Shown in pieces: positions 18,122 to 26,592 of a stretch of 38,081 nucleotides of DNA. Position 1 is the stretch's first letter; each line of letters begins with the position of its first letter. A model generated the notes under the pieces. The model did not search any database. It was given only the letters and a program-made list of their open reading frames with translations, and was not told where the DNA came from. The position numbers and the translations under genes were made by a program. The DNA comes from Streptosporangiales bacterium (GTDB lineage Bacteria > Actinomycetota > Actinomycetes > Streptosporangiales > WHST01): the NCBI GenBank assembly GCA_009379825.1, contig WHTA01000057.1:1-38081 (forward strand). The letters run 5' to 3'.

Positions 18122-18781
18122 TCAGAACAGGCGCTGCGACGGGTCGTCGAGTCCGCGCATGGCGTTGTAGTCGAGCGTCACGCACGAGATGCCGCGGTCG
18201 GTGGCGAGCACCCGCGCCTGCGGCTTGATCTCCTGAGCGGCGAAGACGCCGCGGACCGGGGCGAGCAGCGGGTCGCGGTTCAGCAGCTCCAGGTACCTGG
18301 TGAGCTGCTCGACCCCGTCGATCTCGCCGCGCCGCTTGATCTCCACGGCGACCGCGGCGCCGTCGGCGTCCCTGGCCATGATGTCGACCGGTCCGATCGC
18401 CGTCGGGTACTCCCGCCGTACCAACCGCCAGCCGGTGCCGAGCGTCTCGATCTGTTCGGCGAGCAGCTCCTGCAGGTGGCTCTCCACGCCGTCCTTCTCC
18501 AGGCCGGGGTCGACGCCGAGCTCGTAGCTGATGTCCTGCACGACCTCGTCCAGGTGCACGGTGAGCTGTTCGCCGTTCTTGCCGAGCACGCGCCACTGAC
18601 CGTCCTCCTCGTGCAGCTGGCACGGCGGGGACATCCAGTTCAGCGGCTTGTACGAGCCGCCGTCGGAGTGGACGAGCACCGACCCGTCCGCCTTGACGAT
18701 GAGCAGCCGAAGTGCAGGCGGGAGGTGTGCCTCCAGCCTGCCGGAGTAGTCCACCGAGCAGCGGGCAATGACGAGTCGCAC
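18122..18781 (-). CDS. nucS: mismatch-specific endonuclease NucS/EndoMS
   Basis: NucS (219 residues) cuts DNA at mismatches and is the core of the MutS/MutL-independent mismatch repair of actinobacteria and some archaea. The N-terminal DNA-binding domain spans about 1-95. The RecB-like nuclease domain shows the expected catalytic set: Glu100, Asp133 in PVDIMARD, and Glu147-x-Lys149 in VAVEIKRRG. The C-terminal QRLF resembles the sliding-clamp-binding tail. GTG at 18781 has no Shine-Dalgarno but TAGGCT 8 bases upstream. Equivalent to Rv1321. Confidence 0.95.
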   Translation of the reverse strand: MRLVIARCSVDYSGRLEAHLPPALRLLIVKADGSVLVHSDGGSYKPLNWMSPPCQLHEEDGQWRVLGKNGEQLTVHLDEVVQDISYELGVDPGLEKDGVESHLQELLAEQIETLGTGWRLVRREYPTAIGPVDIMARDADGAAVAVEIKRRGEIDGVEQLTRYLELLNRDPLLAPVRGVFAAQEIKPQARVLATDRGISCVTLDYNAMRGLDDPSQRLF

Positions 18782-18874
18782 GGTCGGTCAGCCTATCCAC
18801 ACAGCGCACCGGGCTGGACAATCGGGCGCGCGCCGGTCTCTGCAAAACTGCGGACAGAGGAAACCGGAGGTTCG
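18782..18874. promoter_or_regulatory. divergent promoter region nucS / 3-hydroxyacyl-CoA dehydrogenase
   Basis: On the minus strand TAGGCT (complement of 18790-18795) lies 8 bases before the nucS GTG. On the plus strand AAAACT (18844-18849) could be a -10 for the dehydrogenase, which has its own ribosome-binding site CCGGAGG (18864-18870). Confidence 0.45.
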
Positions 18875-20407
18875 ATGGCGGAGAACATCAGCAAGGTAGG
18901 CGTCATCGGTCTCGGCACCATGGGTGCGGGGATCGTGGAGGTGCTCGCCGCGGGCGGACTCGACGTGGTCGGCGTCGAGTACAGCCAGGAGCTGGTCGAC
19001 GCGGGCCGCGCCCGGCTGGAGAAGTCGACGGAACGGGCGGCGCGGCGCGGCCGGATCACCGAGGAAGAGCGTACGGCGCTGCTCGGCCGGGTCGGCTACT
19101 CCACGTCGTTCGCGGACCTCGCCGACCGCGACCTGGTGGTCGAGGCGGTCAGCGAGCGGATGGAGCTGAAGCGGGAGATATTCGGCCGTCTCGACGAGGT
19201 GGTGCCGGCCGACGCCGTCCTCGCGACGAACACCTCGTCCCTGTCCGTCACGGAGATCGCCGCATGTACGGGGCGGCCGTCCCAGGTCGTGGGGATGCAC
19301 TTCTTCAACCCCGCGCAGGTGCAGCGGCTGGTCGAGGTCGTGCACACGGTCTCCACGGCCGACGTGGTGGTCGAGGCGATCGTCGACCTGGCGCAGCGGC
19401 TCGGCAAGCACCCGGTGGTCGTCGGCGACCGTGCCGGGTTCATCGCGAACGCGCTGCTGTTCGGCTACCTGAACCGCGCCATCGGCATGTACGAGCGCGG
19501 GCACGCGTCCAGGGAGGACATCGACACGGCGATGCGGGTCGGTTGCGGCTACCCGCTGGGGCCGCTCGCGCTGCTCGACCTGATCGGCCTGGACACCGCG
19601 CATGAGGTGCTCGGCGTGATGTACCGGGAGACCGGCGACCGGCGGTACGTGGCCGCGCCGCTGCTCGGGCAGCTGGTCACCGCCGGCCGGCTCGGGCGCA
19701 AGACCGGTCGCGGCTTCTACACGTACGAGGCAGCCGGCTCGGGCACCGCCGTCGCGGACGAGCGCACTCCGGCAGGACCGGCGGAGCTGCCGGACGTGGG
19801 TCGCGTCGGCCTTATCGGCTCGGGTGAGCAGGTGAAGGCCGTCGGCGCGGTGCTCGACGCCGCGTCGGTGGAGGTGCGCCGCGACTCGGCGACTGCCGAC
19901 TGCGACCTGGTCGTGGCCGCGGCGGCCGGCGTGCCGGTGATCAAGCTGGCGGTGGCGGCGGGTGCCGCGGCCAGGGTGGTGGGGCTGAACGTCCCTGTGC
20001 CCGACGGCGACCTGGTGCAGGTGGTGCGGTCGGTCGACACCCCGGACGAGACCGTGCAGCAGGCGGTTGCCCTGTGCCGGCAGGCGGGCAAGACGCCGGT
20101 CGTCTGCGCGGACCGCGCCGGCCAGCTACTCGACGCATTGCTGCTGCCGTACCTGAACGACGCGGTTCAGATGGTGGAGTCCGGGTACGCGACGGTCGAA
20201 GGTGTCGACGCCGCGATGCGGCTCGGCTGCGCGCTGTCGAAGGGTCCGTTCCAGCTGGTCGACGAGATCGGCCTGGACACCGTCCTCACCCGCCAATGGA
20301 CGATCTACGACGAGGTGCGGGAGAGCGGCCTGGTGCCCAGCCCCCTCCTAGCCGAGTACGTAACCGCCGGCCGCGGCTTCCACGACCAGCCAGGAGACGC
20401 GAGCTAG
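18875..20407 (+). CDS. 3-hydroxyacyl-CoA dehydrogenase with duplicated C-terminal domain
   Basis: A 510-residue enzyme of the 3-hydroxyacyl-CoA dehydrogenase family, longer than the usual 280-300. Residues 1-285 are a full unit: GLGTMGAG at 12-19, catalytic His142 in GMHFFNPAQ, and the C-terminal signature GRKTGRGFYTY. Residues about 305-405 form a second Rossmann-like segment whose glycine motif is degenerate (GLIGSGEQVKA), and about 410-505 are a second C-terminal helical domain. The layout resembles PaaH/PaaC-type 3-hydroxyadipyl-CoA dehydrogenases of about 500 residues. It could act in aromatic or short-chain acyl-CoA breakdown. Confidence 0.88.
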   Translation: MAENISKVGVIGLGTMGAGIVEVLAAGGLDVVGVEYSQELVDAGRARLEKSTERAARRGRITEEERTALLGRVGYSTSFADLADRDLVVEAVSERMELKREIFGRLDEVVPADAVLATNTSSLSVTEIAACTGRPSQVVGMHFFNPAQVQRLVEVVHTVSTADVVVEAIVDLAQRLGKHPVVVGDRAGFIANALLFGYLNRAIGMYERGHASREDIDTAMRVGCGYPLGPLALLDLIGLDTAHEVLGVMYRETGDRRYVAAPLLGQLVTAGRLGRKTGRGFYTYEAAGSGTAVADERTPAGPAELPDVGRVGLIGSGEQVKAVGAVLDAASVEVRRDSATADCDLVVAAAAGVPVIKLAVAAGAAARVVGLNVPVPDGDLVQVVRSVDTPDETVQQAVALCRQAGKTPVVCADRAGQLLDALLLPYLNDAVQMVESGYATVEGVDAAMRLGCALSKGPFQLVDEIGLDTVLTRQWTIYDEVRESGLVPSPLLAEYVTAGRGFHDQPGDAS

Positions 20408-21140
20408 CCCGCGCCGCCCCCGCGAGCGCACAGTGAGCGGCGCTGGGCGCCGAGCCAAGCCGGTGGTAACGCGCCAGCCGCGGCATCGCCGCCCGGCGAC
20501 GAGTGAGCGCGCCGTAGGAGGCGTCCGCGCGGGCGCCGCGTCAGCGGCCCGGTGGGGCGCCGGGCAAGCGCGTCGCGTCGGCGCCATGGCCGGACCGGGC
20601 GCCGGGCTGGGTCGGTGGTTACCGCGCTCGCGGTGGTGGCCGGGGGGCGTTGGGAAGGTGTGTTGCCGGTGGCGTCCGCGGTAGTTGCCGGCCTGCGGGC
20701 TGTCGGTGGCGCGCCTGCGCGGGGTGAGTGTGTCCGTGCTGGGCGCCCGGGCTAGCGCGTCGCGGTGGTGGCCGGGGGGCGTTGGGTAAGTGTGCTGCCG
20801 GTGGCGTCCGCGGTGGGTGCCTAGCGGGCGCGCTCACGGTGGTGGTCGCGCTGGGTGGGTCGGTCACAAGCTTTCGGCAGCGCCGCCGCTGCGGCACCTT
20901 CGCCACTCTCGGGGTGCGGCGCCGAACACCACCGCAACTCGCCCGGGGTCGGGGGCAGTGCGCTCAGGGTGGCTCCTCGTCGGGTGTCGGGCAGGCTGGA
21001 ATGGGCGTCCCGGGTGAGGCACTGGGCGACTCGGTGGCTAGGGGCCGCATCCGCCACGGACACTTGGCCCGGACGCCCCGGGGCAAGTTCGCGCCGGGTG
21101 CTGGATGGGTTCGTGGTGGTTTGGGGCGGTTGGTTGCGGG
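20408..21140. other. 733-bp GC-rich stretch without a convincing gene
   Basis: No open frame here has a ribosome-binding site, recognisable family motif or plausible composition; the open frames are Arg/Gly/Ala-rich shadows of high GC. The stretch carries a 61-base imperfect direct repeat and shorter echoes of GGGCGCCGGGC and GCGCGTCGCG. It may be decayed coding DNA, or a region with regulatory or structural RNA that I cannot recognise. Confidence 0.6.
20629..20821. repeat. 61-bp direct repeat pair in the gene-free stretch
   Basis: 20629-20689 and 20761-20821 match at 56 of 61 bases (for example both contain GGTGGTGGCCGGGGGGCGTT), 132 bases apart. A related shorter pair sits before each copy (about 20553-20576 and 20735-20760), hinting at an older duplication of about 130-180 bases. 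Confidence 0.75.
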
Positions 21141-21371
21141 CTAGCCGCAGCAGCCGCCGCCGCAGCAGCCGCCACCGCCACCGCCAGCTGCGGCGGGTGC
21201 CGGTGCGCCGGCCGTGGCTGCGGCGCGGCCGGTCATGGCCGGGCTGGAGTAGACGCGGGCGGCGTCCGGTGCGCCGCAGGCGCATGACGTCGGCGCGCTC
21301 GACTCGGTCATCGGCCGAGTCACCTCGAACTCGTCGCCGCAGGTGCGGCACTGATACTCGTATCGGGCCAT
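21141..21371 (-). CDS. FmdB-family zinc ribbon protein
   Basis: A 76-residue protein. The N terminus MARYEYQCRTCGDEFEV with Cys8-x2-Cys11 and Cys30-x-Cys32 is the FmdB-type zinc ribbon. The C terminus is Ala/Gly-rich and ends in GGGGGGCCGGGCCG, a tail common in actinobacterial members. FmdB was named from a formamide/acetamide gene cluster and is called a putative regulator, but the role is unknown. The ATG has no Shine-Dalgarno and TATCGT (complement of 21378-21383) lies six bases upstream. Confidence 0.85.
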   Translation of the reverse strand: MARYEYQCRTCGDEFEVTRPMTESSAPTSCACGAPDAARVYSSPAMTGRAAATAGAPAPAAAGGGGGGCCGGGCCG

Positions 21372-21399
21372 GCGTTCACGATACCGGCACAATGACGGG
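21372..21399. promoter_or_regulatory. 28-bp divergent leaderless-type promoter pair
   Basis: Minus-strand TATCGT (21378-21383) and plus-strand CACAAT (21388-21393) each lie exactly six bases before a start codon (21371 and 21400). With start codons only 28 bases apart, there is no room for untranslated leaders, and the two polymerases could not bind at once. Confidence 0.45.
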
Positions 21400-21672
21400 A
21401 TGGGACGACGCTCTCGCCGCCGCGGACCCGGCCGCCAGCTGCCGCCACCGCCGGCGCCCGCCGCCGACCGGGTGGAGGAGTGGCCGGACGGCGACTGGGT
21501 GGTACGGACGATCGCCGGCGCCGCGGCGACGAAGGCGTACCGGTGTCCCGGATGCAACCAGGAGGTCCGGCCGGGGACGCCGCACCTGGTGACCTGGGCG
21601 CAGCACCTCGGCAGCGACACCCGCAGGCACTGGCACACCGCGTGCTGGCGTAACCGTGCCCGCCGCCGCTGA
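21400..21672 (+). CDS. small conserved Cys/His protein of unknown function
   Basis: A 90-residue protein with a basic Arg/Pro-rich N terminus (residues 1-25) and a compact C-terminal part holding CPGCNQEVRPGTPHLV and, 20 or so residues later, HWHTACW. The Cys-x2-Cys plus His/Cys arrangement suggests a small metal-binding treble-clef or zinc-ribbon fold. I recognise the pattern as widespread in actinobacteria but know of no function. An in-frame ATG at 21370 would overlap the divergent FmdB gene; 21400 is preferred because of the -10-like CACAAT six bases before it. Confidence 0.65.
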   Translation: MGRRSRRRGPGRQLPPPPAPAADRVEEWPDGDWVVRTIAGAAATKAYRCPGCNQEVRPGTPHLVTWAQHLGSDTRRHWHTACWRNRARRR

Positions 21673-21706
21673 CCGGCCGTGCCGCTGCCGCGGCCGGTGC
21701 GCTGGT

Positions 21707-21712
21707 TAGGCT
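21707..21712 (+). promoter_or_regulatory. -10 box TAGGCT of a leaderless-type promoter
   Basis: TAGGCT is followed by six bases and the GTG of the hydrolase gene. There is no Shine-Dalgarno sequence. Confidence 0.45.
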
Positions 21713-21718
21713 CGGCGG

Positions 21719-22432
21719 GTGGCCAAGATCCGATACGACACCGTGCTGCCTGCGCAGCGGACGCCGATCACCCTGCACACCGCCGACGGCCTCGAGCTGA
21801 TCGGCGAGCTGGCGGTGCCGGTGGACCGTCCGCCGGTCGCGACGCTCGTGACGCTGCACCCGCTGCCGACGCACGGCGGCATGATGGACAGCCACGTCTA
21901 CCGGAAGGCGGCGTTCCGGCTGCCGGCGCTGGCGGACCTGGCCGTGCTGCGGTTCAACACCCGCGGCACCACGAGCGAGCAGGGCACCAGCGGCGGCACG
22001 TTCGACGGCGGCGAGGCCGAGCGGTACGACGTCGCCGCGGCGTTGGAGTACGCCGAGTTCCACGACCTGCCGAACATCTGGCTCGTCGGCTGGTCGTTCG
22101 GCACCGAGCTGACGCTGAAGTGGGGCAACGACCCGCTGGTGCAGGGCGCCATCCTGCTGTCGCCGCCGCTGAAGCGGGCCGGCGACGCCGAGCTCGACCA
22201 GTGGGCCGAGTCCGGCAAGCCGCTGGTGGCGCTGGTACCCGAGCTGGACGACTACCTGCGCCCGCCGGAGGCGGAACAGCGCTTCACCCGCGTGCCGCAC
22301 GCCGAGGTCGTCGGCGTGGACGGCGCCCGTCACCTCTGGGTGGGGGAGGCGAGCGTGCACCGGGTGCTGACCGAGATCGTGCAGCGGGTGAACCCCGCCG
22401 CGCTCCCGTTGCCCACCGAGCTGCCGGACTAG
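21719..22432 (+). CDS. alpha/beta hydrolase
   Basis: A 237-residue hydrolase of the dienelactone hydrolase-like/YfhR-like alpha/beta class. The nucleophile elbow GWSFGTE places the serine at residue 126, the acid is probably an Asp in ELDDYLRP, and the histidine is His205 in GARHLWVG. The oxyanion region TLHPLPTHGGMMD is also typical of this subgroup. The substrate is unknown. GTG at 21719 is chosen since it lies six bases after TAGGCT. It converges with rtcB about 100 bases away; a GCGCAC/GTGCGC palindrome (22464-22476) lies in that gap. Confidence 0.85.
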   Translation: MAKIRYDTVLPAQRTPITLHTADGLELIGELAVPVDRPPVATLVTLHPLPTHGGMMDSHVYRKAAFRLPALADLAVLRFNTRGTTSEQGTSGGTFDGGEAERYDVAAALEYAEFHDLPNIWLVGWSFGTELTLKWGNDPLVQGAILLSPPLKRAGDAELDQWAESGKPLVALVPELDDYLRPPEAEQRFTRVPHAEVVGVDGARHLWVGEASVHRVLTEIVQRVNPAALPLPTELPD

Positions 22433-22463
22433 CCGTACCCGGTCGGCGCCGCCCGTAGCCAAC

Positions 22464-22476
22464 GCGCACGGTGCGC
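22464..22476. terminator. palindrome between convergent hydrolase and rtcB genes
   Basis: GCGCAC and GTGCGC flank a single G. It could fold with a slightly larger loop as a bidirectional terminator; no T-run follows. Confidence 0.3.
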
Positions 22477-22534
22477 AGGCGGCTGCGACGTGGCCGGGAG
22501 CCCCGGTGCCCGGTGCCTGGGGTCGGGTGGTCGG

Positions 22535-23689
22535 CTAGCCCTTGTAGTTGAACACCTGGCGCAGGGTGTGCTGAACCTCGACCAGGTCGCGCTGGTCTTC
22601 CATGACCAGGTCGATGTCCTTGTACGCGGCCGGGTGCTCGTCGACGAGGGCGTCGGCGCGGTCGGCGTTCCAGGTGCGGTCGCCCATCGCGTCGGTCAGC
22701 GACTCGCCGGTGAGCTGCTCGCGGGCCTTCTTCCGCGACATCCGCCGGCCCGCGCCGTGTGCGCACGAGTCGTACGACGTGGGGTTGCCCTTGCCGGTGA
22801 TGATGTACGAGCGGGTGCCCATCGAGCCAGGGATGACGCCCTCGTCGCCCGCGGCGGCCTTGATCGCGCCCTTCCTCGTCACCCACATGTCCTTGCCGTA
22901 GTGGGTCTCCCGCTGGGTGAAGTTGTGGTGGCAGTTGATCGTACGGACCTCCTCGCCGCGCCCGACGACCTCGAACAGCGACGCGAGGATCGCCTCGCCC
23001 ATCCGTGCGCGCGAACCCATCGCGTACCGCTGCGCCCACAGCATGTCCTCGATGTACGCGGTGAACTCCGGGGTGCCCTGCACCAGGTAGGCGAGTGCCG
23101 GGTCGTCCAGGCCGATGAAGTACCGCTGCATCAGCTTCTTCGCGGCGTCGATGTGCTGCTGCGCGAGCTGGTTGCCGATGCCGCGCGAGCCGGAGTGCAG
23201 GACGGTCCACACCTGGTCGCGTTCGTCCAGGCACACCTCGACGAAGTGGTTGCCGCTGCCCAGGGTGCCGAACTGCGCGGACGCCTTCGCCGTCTGCTTC
23301 GCCGTCAGCTCGGTGTGCGGCCGGCCGAGGTCGGCCATGGCGGAGTCGACGGCCGGGTCGGCGTGTCCCTTGCCGACGCCGGCGGGGATGCGGCGCTCCA
23401 CCAGCGGCATCAGCGCGGCGAGGTCGGCGGGCAGGTCGGTCGCGGTCAGTGTGGTCTCGGACGCCACCATCCCGCAGCCGATGTCCACGCCGACCGCCGC
23501 GGGCACGATCGCGCCGACGGTCGGGATCACCGACCCGACGGTCGCGCCGATGCCCACGTGCGCGTCCGGCATCAGCGCGACGTGACTCGGCACGAACGGC
23601 ATGCCGGCCGCCCGCGCCGCCTGCTCGATGGTGCGGTCGTCCACCTCGCTGGCCCACGAGATCAGGTTCGGCGCCACTCGCCGCGGCAT
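22535..23689 (-). CDS. rtcB: RNA-splicing ligase RtcB
   Basis: RtcB (384 residues) joins RNA ends carrying 2',3'-cyclic phosphate or 3'-phosphate to 5'-OH ends, using GTP and Mn2+. Metal and active-site residues are present: Asp69 and Cys72 in VGVDIGCGM, His148 in LGSGNHF, His165 in LHSGSRG, the NCHHNF motif, and the guanylylated histidine in CAHGAGR (about His311). The C-terminal NYKG is conserved. Start 23689 has GAGAGGAGG nine bases upstream; in-frame ATGs further up (23713, 23788) would add residues unlike the family. No rtcA or archease gene is nearby, and the RNA target is unknown. Confidence 0.93.
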   Translation of the reverse strand: MPRRVAPNLISWASEVDDRTIEQAARAAGMPFVPSHVALMPDAHVGIGATVGSVIPTVGAIVPAAVGVDIGCGMVASETTLTATDLPADLAALMPLVERRIPAGVGKGHADPAVDSAMADLGRPHTELTAKQTAKASAQFGTLGSGNHFVEVCLDERDQVWTVLHSGSRGIGNQLAQQHIDAAKKLMQRYFIGLDDPALAYLVQGTPEFTAYIEDMLWAQRYAMGSRARMGEAILASLFEVVGRGEEVRTINCHHNFTQRETHYGKDMWVTRKGAIKAAAGDEGVIPGSMGTRSYIITGKGNPTSYDSCAHGAGRRMSRKKAREQLTGESLTDAMGDRTWNADRADALVDEHPAAYKDIDLVMEDQRDLVEVQHTLRQVFNYKG

Positions 23690-23794
23690 GGGCGTGCGCC
23701 TCCTCTCCGGCATTCCGCTCGTTCTCGACGTCCCGAGTATGACCACTGCCGACGCCGCGTACCACGGGAATCCCGCTCCTGTGGACAACTCCGC

Positions 23795-25657
23795 TCAGAT
23801 GACGGCGTGCACCTTGCGCAGCTGGAGTGCCAGCTGGATCTCCAGCGACCGCTGTGCCTCCTGCCAGTCGCTGCCGAGCAGCTGGCCGACCCTGGCGAGC
23901 CGCTGGTTGACCGTGTTCACGTGGACGTGCAGCGCGTGGTGGGCACGTACGGCGCTGCGGTCGGCGGCGTAGTACGCGTGCAGCGTGTCGACCAGTTCGG
24001 TGCCGCGACGCGCGTCGTACTCCAGCACCGGCCCGATGGTGGACCGCACGAACGACTGGACGTCGCGGCCCTCGCCGAGCACCAGGCCGACGAAGCCGAG
24101 CTCCGACATCGCCGCGCCGACGCCGCGCCTGCCGAGGGCGAGCAGTGCGTCCACGCAGCGCACTGCCTCGCGGTACGCGGCCGCGGCCGCCTCCGCGCCG
24201 GTCACCGGGCTGCTCGCCCCGGCCGTGGCGCCGTCGCCCAGCTCCTTGACCACGGCCCGCGCGGCCGCCGCCGGCTCGGCGCCTGGCAGGAGCAGCACCT
24301 CCCGGCCCTCGTAGCTGGTCGCCAACCCGGCGTGCGCCGAGGCGTGCCTGGCCGCGGCCGCCGTCGCCGGCCTGCGCTCCGGTGCGGAGATGTCGGTGAC
24401 CACCACCGTGTAAGGCGCGTCCAGGTCGGTGCCGAGCCGGCGGGCGCGTTCGCGCATCGCGTCCGGTGCCTGGTGCGGCGCGACGAGCAGCTCGGACAGC
24501 AGGTCGCCCCGCACCTTCGTCTCGGCGTCCGCCTGCGAGCGCCGCAGCAGCATCAGCAGGGCGGTGACCATCGCCGCACGCTCCAGGATCCGCTGGTCCG
24601 CGTCGTCGAGGTCGGTGTCCGGGGTGAGGACGAGCGCGCCGAGGTGCTCACTGCCCGCCGCGACGGCGGCGACCCACGACCGCTGGCACCGGACGGCACG
24701 CCCTGCGGTGCGCGAGACGGCCGCCGCCTCCGCGACCGCCGCCGCGTCGACCGGTCGTGGTTGGCCGGCGTGGCCGAGTCGTCGCCCGTCCGCGTCGATG
24801 ACGTGCAGTGCACCGCCGAGCACGTCGGTCACCGCGGCGGCGAGCTGTTCCAGGTCGCCGCCGCGCAGTACCAGGTCGGTCAGCCGGTCGTGCGCGGACG
24901 CCGCCCGCTCCACCGACGCCGTACGTTGGTGCAGCAGCGTGCTGGCCGCGTCCAGCTCCTGCAGGGCGACCCGTGCGCCCTGCAGGGTGCGTGCGCTGTC
25001 GATGGCGACGGCCGCGTGGTCGGCGAACGAGCCGAGCAGCGCGATCTCGCCGGTGGCGAACGAGCGGTGCCTGCGGTCGGAGGCGAACAGCACGCCGAGC
25101 ACCCGGCCGCCGACGCGCATCGGCACGCCGAGGATCGCGATCAGGCCCTCCTCGTCGACCGCGCCGTCGATCTCCCGAGTGTGCCGGAAGCGCGCGTCGT
25201 GCGGGTAGTCCGCGGACGCGTACGGCAGCGCCGTCTGCGCCACCAGGCCACCGAGGCCTGCGCCCATCGGCAGCCGGAGCTGCTGGAACGCCGCCGACGT
25301 GGAGCCCGCAGTGACCCGCATGTAAGTGTCGCCGCGCTCGGCGTCCTCCAGCGTCATGTACGCGACGTCGGTGTCGAGCAGCCGGCGGGCCCGGTTCACG
25401 ATGGCGTCGAGCACCGAGTCGAGGTCACGCAACGCCGCCAGGTCGCTGGCCGTCTCGAACAGCGCCGCCAGCTCCGCCTCCCGCCGCCGGTGCCGCTCCA
25501 GGTTGGAGCGCACCTGCAGCGCGAGCAGCTTGGCGCGTTCCAGCGCCGCGAGGTCCGCATCACCCACGCCCCGCCCCTTGGCGTGCAGGATCGGTGACTC
25601 GTAGTCGATGACCGGGGCCTCGCGGGCCAGCAGCTCGAGATAGACGTCGGTGTCCAT
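23795..25657 (-). CDS. PucR/CdaR-type transcriptional regulator with GAF domain
   Basis: A 620-residue regulator. Residues about 65-215 form a GAF sensor domain (FETASDLAALRDLDSVLDAI through VAIDSARTL), followed by a helical linker (about 215-260), a second regulatory region, and a C-terminal PucR-type helix-turn-helix (about 560-615: HHALHVHVNTVNQRLARVGQLL). Members activate catabolic genes in response to a metabolite. It is divergent from bdhA with a 110-base gap, and probably controls bdhA and the transporter. The effector may be 3-hydroxybutyrate or a related acid, by inference. Confidence 0.87.
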   Translation of the reverse strand: MDTDVYLELLAREAPVIDYESPILHAKGRGVGDADLAALERAKLLALQVRSNLERHRRREAELAALFETASDLAALRDLDSVLDAIVNRARRLLDTDVAYMTLEDAERGDTYMRVTAGSTSAAFQQLRLPMGAGLGGLVAQTALPYASADYPHDARFRHTREIDGAVDEEGLIAILGVPMRVGGRVLGVLFASDRRHRSFATGEIALLGSFADHAAVAIDSARTLQGARVALQELDAASTLLHQRTASVERAASAHDRLTDLVLRGGDLEQLAAAVTDVLGGALHVIDADGRRLGHAGQPRPVDAAAVAEAAAVSRTAGRAVRCQRSWVAAVAAGSEHLGALVLTPDTDLDDADQRILERAAMVTALLMLLRRSQADAETKVRGDLLSELLVAPHQAPDAMRERARRLGTDLDAPYTVVVTDISAPERRPATAAAARHASAHAGLATSYEGREVLLLPGAEPAAAARAVVKELGDGATAGASSPVTGAEAAAAAYREAVRCVDALLALGRRGVGAAMSELGFVGLVLGEGRDVQSFVRSTIGPVLEYDARRGTELVDTLHAYYAADRSAVRAHHALHVHVNTVNQRLARVGQLLGSDWQEAQRSLEIQLALQLRKVHAVI

Positions 25658-25767
25658 TCGCCCATCGTCGAGCGCACCTGATGTGTTGGCAACCCACTCC
25701 TACGGGGTGCGCATTGTGTGTGTACGACCCATAGGTTCGCGTTGCCTTGCGCCTTACCTTCGTCTGC
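25658..25767. promoter_or_regulatory. PucR-bdhA divergent control region
   Basis: TACCTT (25755-25760) lies 7 bases before the bdhA ATG, a leaderless-type -10. GGCAAC (25688-25693) and its complement GTTGCC (25741-25746) form a widely spaced inverted pair that could be operator half-sites. A run of alternating GT (25715-25724) lies between them. Confidence 0.4.
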
Positions 25768-26529
25768 ATGGCGCAACGAGGCGACGTCGACCTGTCCGAC
25801 CGGGTCGCGCTCGTGACCGGCGGTGCGAGCGGCATCGGTCACGCGTGCGCGACGCGGCTGCGGGCCGCGGGTGCGCACGTCGTGGTGGCCGACAAGGACG
25901 CGGACGCCGCGGCGAAGGTCGCCCACGCCGTGGACGGCGAGCTGCGCCTGGTCGACCTGTCCGACCTGGCGGCCGTGGACCGGCTGGACGTGGAGCCGGA
26001 CGTGGTCGTGAACAGCGCCGGCCTGCAGCACGTCGCCGCGGTGGAGGACTTTCCACCGGACCGCTTCTCGTTGATACTGCGCGTCATGCTCGAGGCGCCG
26101 TTTCGGATCGCACGCCGGGTGCTGCCCGGTATGTACGCCAGAGGTTGGGGTCGGCTGGTGCACCTTTCGTCGGTGCACGGCCTGCGGGCCTCGGCGTACA
26201 AGAGCGCGTACGTCGCCGCCAAGCACGGCGTCGAGGGCCTGTCCAAGACGATCGCCTTGGAGGCCGCGGGGCGCGGGGTCACCAGCAACTGCGTCGACCC
26301 GGGGTACGTCCGCACGCCGTTGGTGGAGAAACAGATCAGCGCCCAGGCGGCGCAGCACGGCATCGCCGAAGACGAGGTACTCGACCAGGTCTTGCTCGCC
26401 CGCACACCGATCAAACGGTTGGCCGAGCCCGATGAGGTTGCCGAGCTCGTCGCGTATCTGTGCTCGTCGCACGCGTCGTTCATCACGGGTGCGTCGATGA
26501 CGCTCGACGGGGGTTGGACGGCTCAATAG
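25768..26529 (+). CDS. bdhA: 3-hydroxybutyrate dehydrogenase (SDR family)
   Basis: A 253-residue short-chain dehydrogenase oxidising D-3-hydroxybutyrate to acetoacetate with NAD+. The cofactor motif is GGASGIGH (about residues 19-26). The catalytic set is Ser135, Tyr148 and Lys152 (YVAAK). The segments SAGLQHVAAVEDFP and SSVHGLRASAYKSAYVAAKHG are typical of BdhA rather than of generic SDR enzymes. The family's NAG is changed to NSAG here. It heads the pair bdhA-transporter, 63 bases apart, opposite a PucR regulator. Confidence 0.87.
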   Translation: MAQRGDVDLSDRVALVTGGASGIGHACATRLRAAGAHVVVADKDADAAAKVAHAVDGELRLVDLSDLAAVDRLDVEPDVVVNSAGLQHVAAVEDFPPDRFSLILRVMLEAPFRIARRVLPGMYARGWGRLVHLSSVHGLRASAYKSAYVAAKHGVEGLSKTIALEAAGRGVTSNCVDPGYVRTPLVEKQISAQAAQHGIAEDEVLDQVLLARTPIKRLAEPDEVAELVAYLCSSHASFITGASMTLDGGWTAQ

Positions 26530-26592
26530 CAAGTACAAGCAGGCGCAAGGAAACGCCACAACCCGCCACGGGGGTCAAGGGAGGCTCGCAAA

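Noticed and set aside
20433-21144. Arg/Gly-rich open frames in the gene-free stretch
   Set aside because: No start signals, no known motif, and frames are open on several strands at once as expected from base composition.
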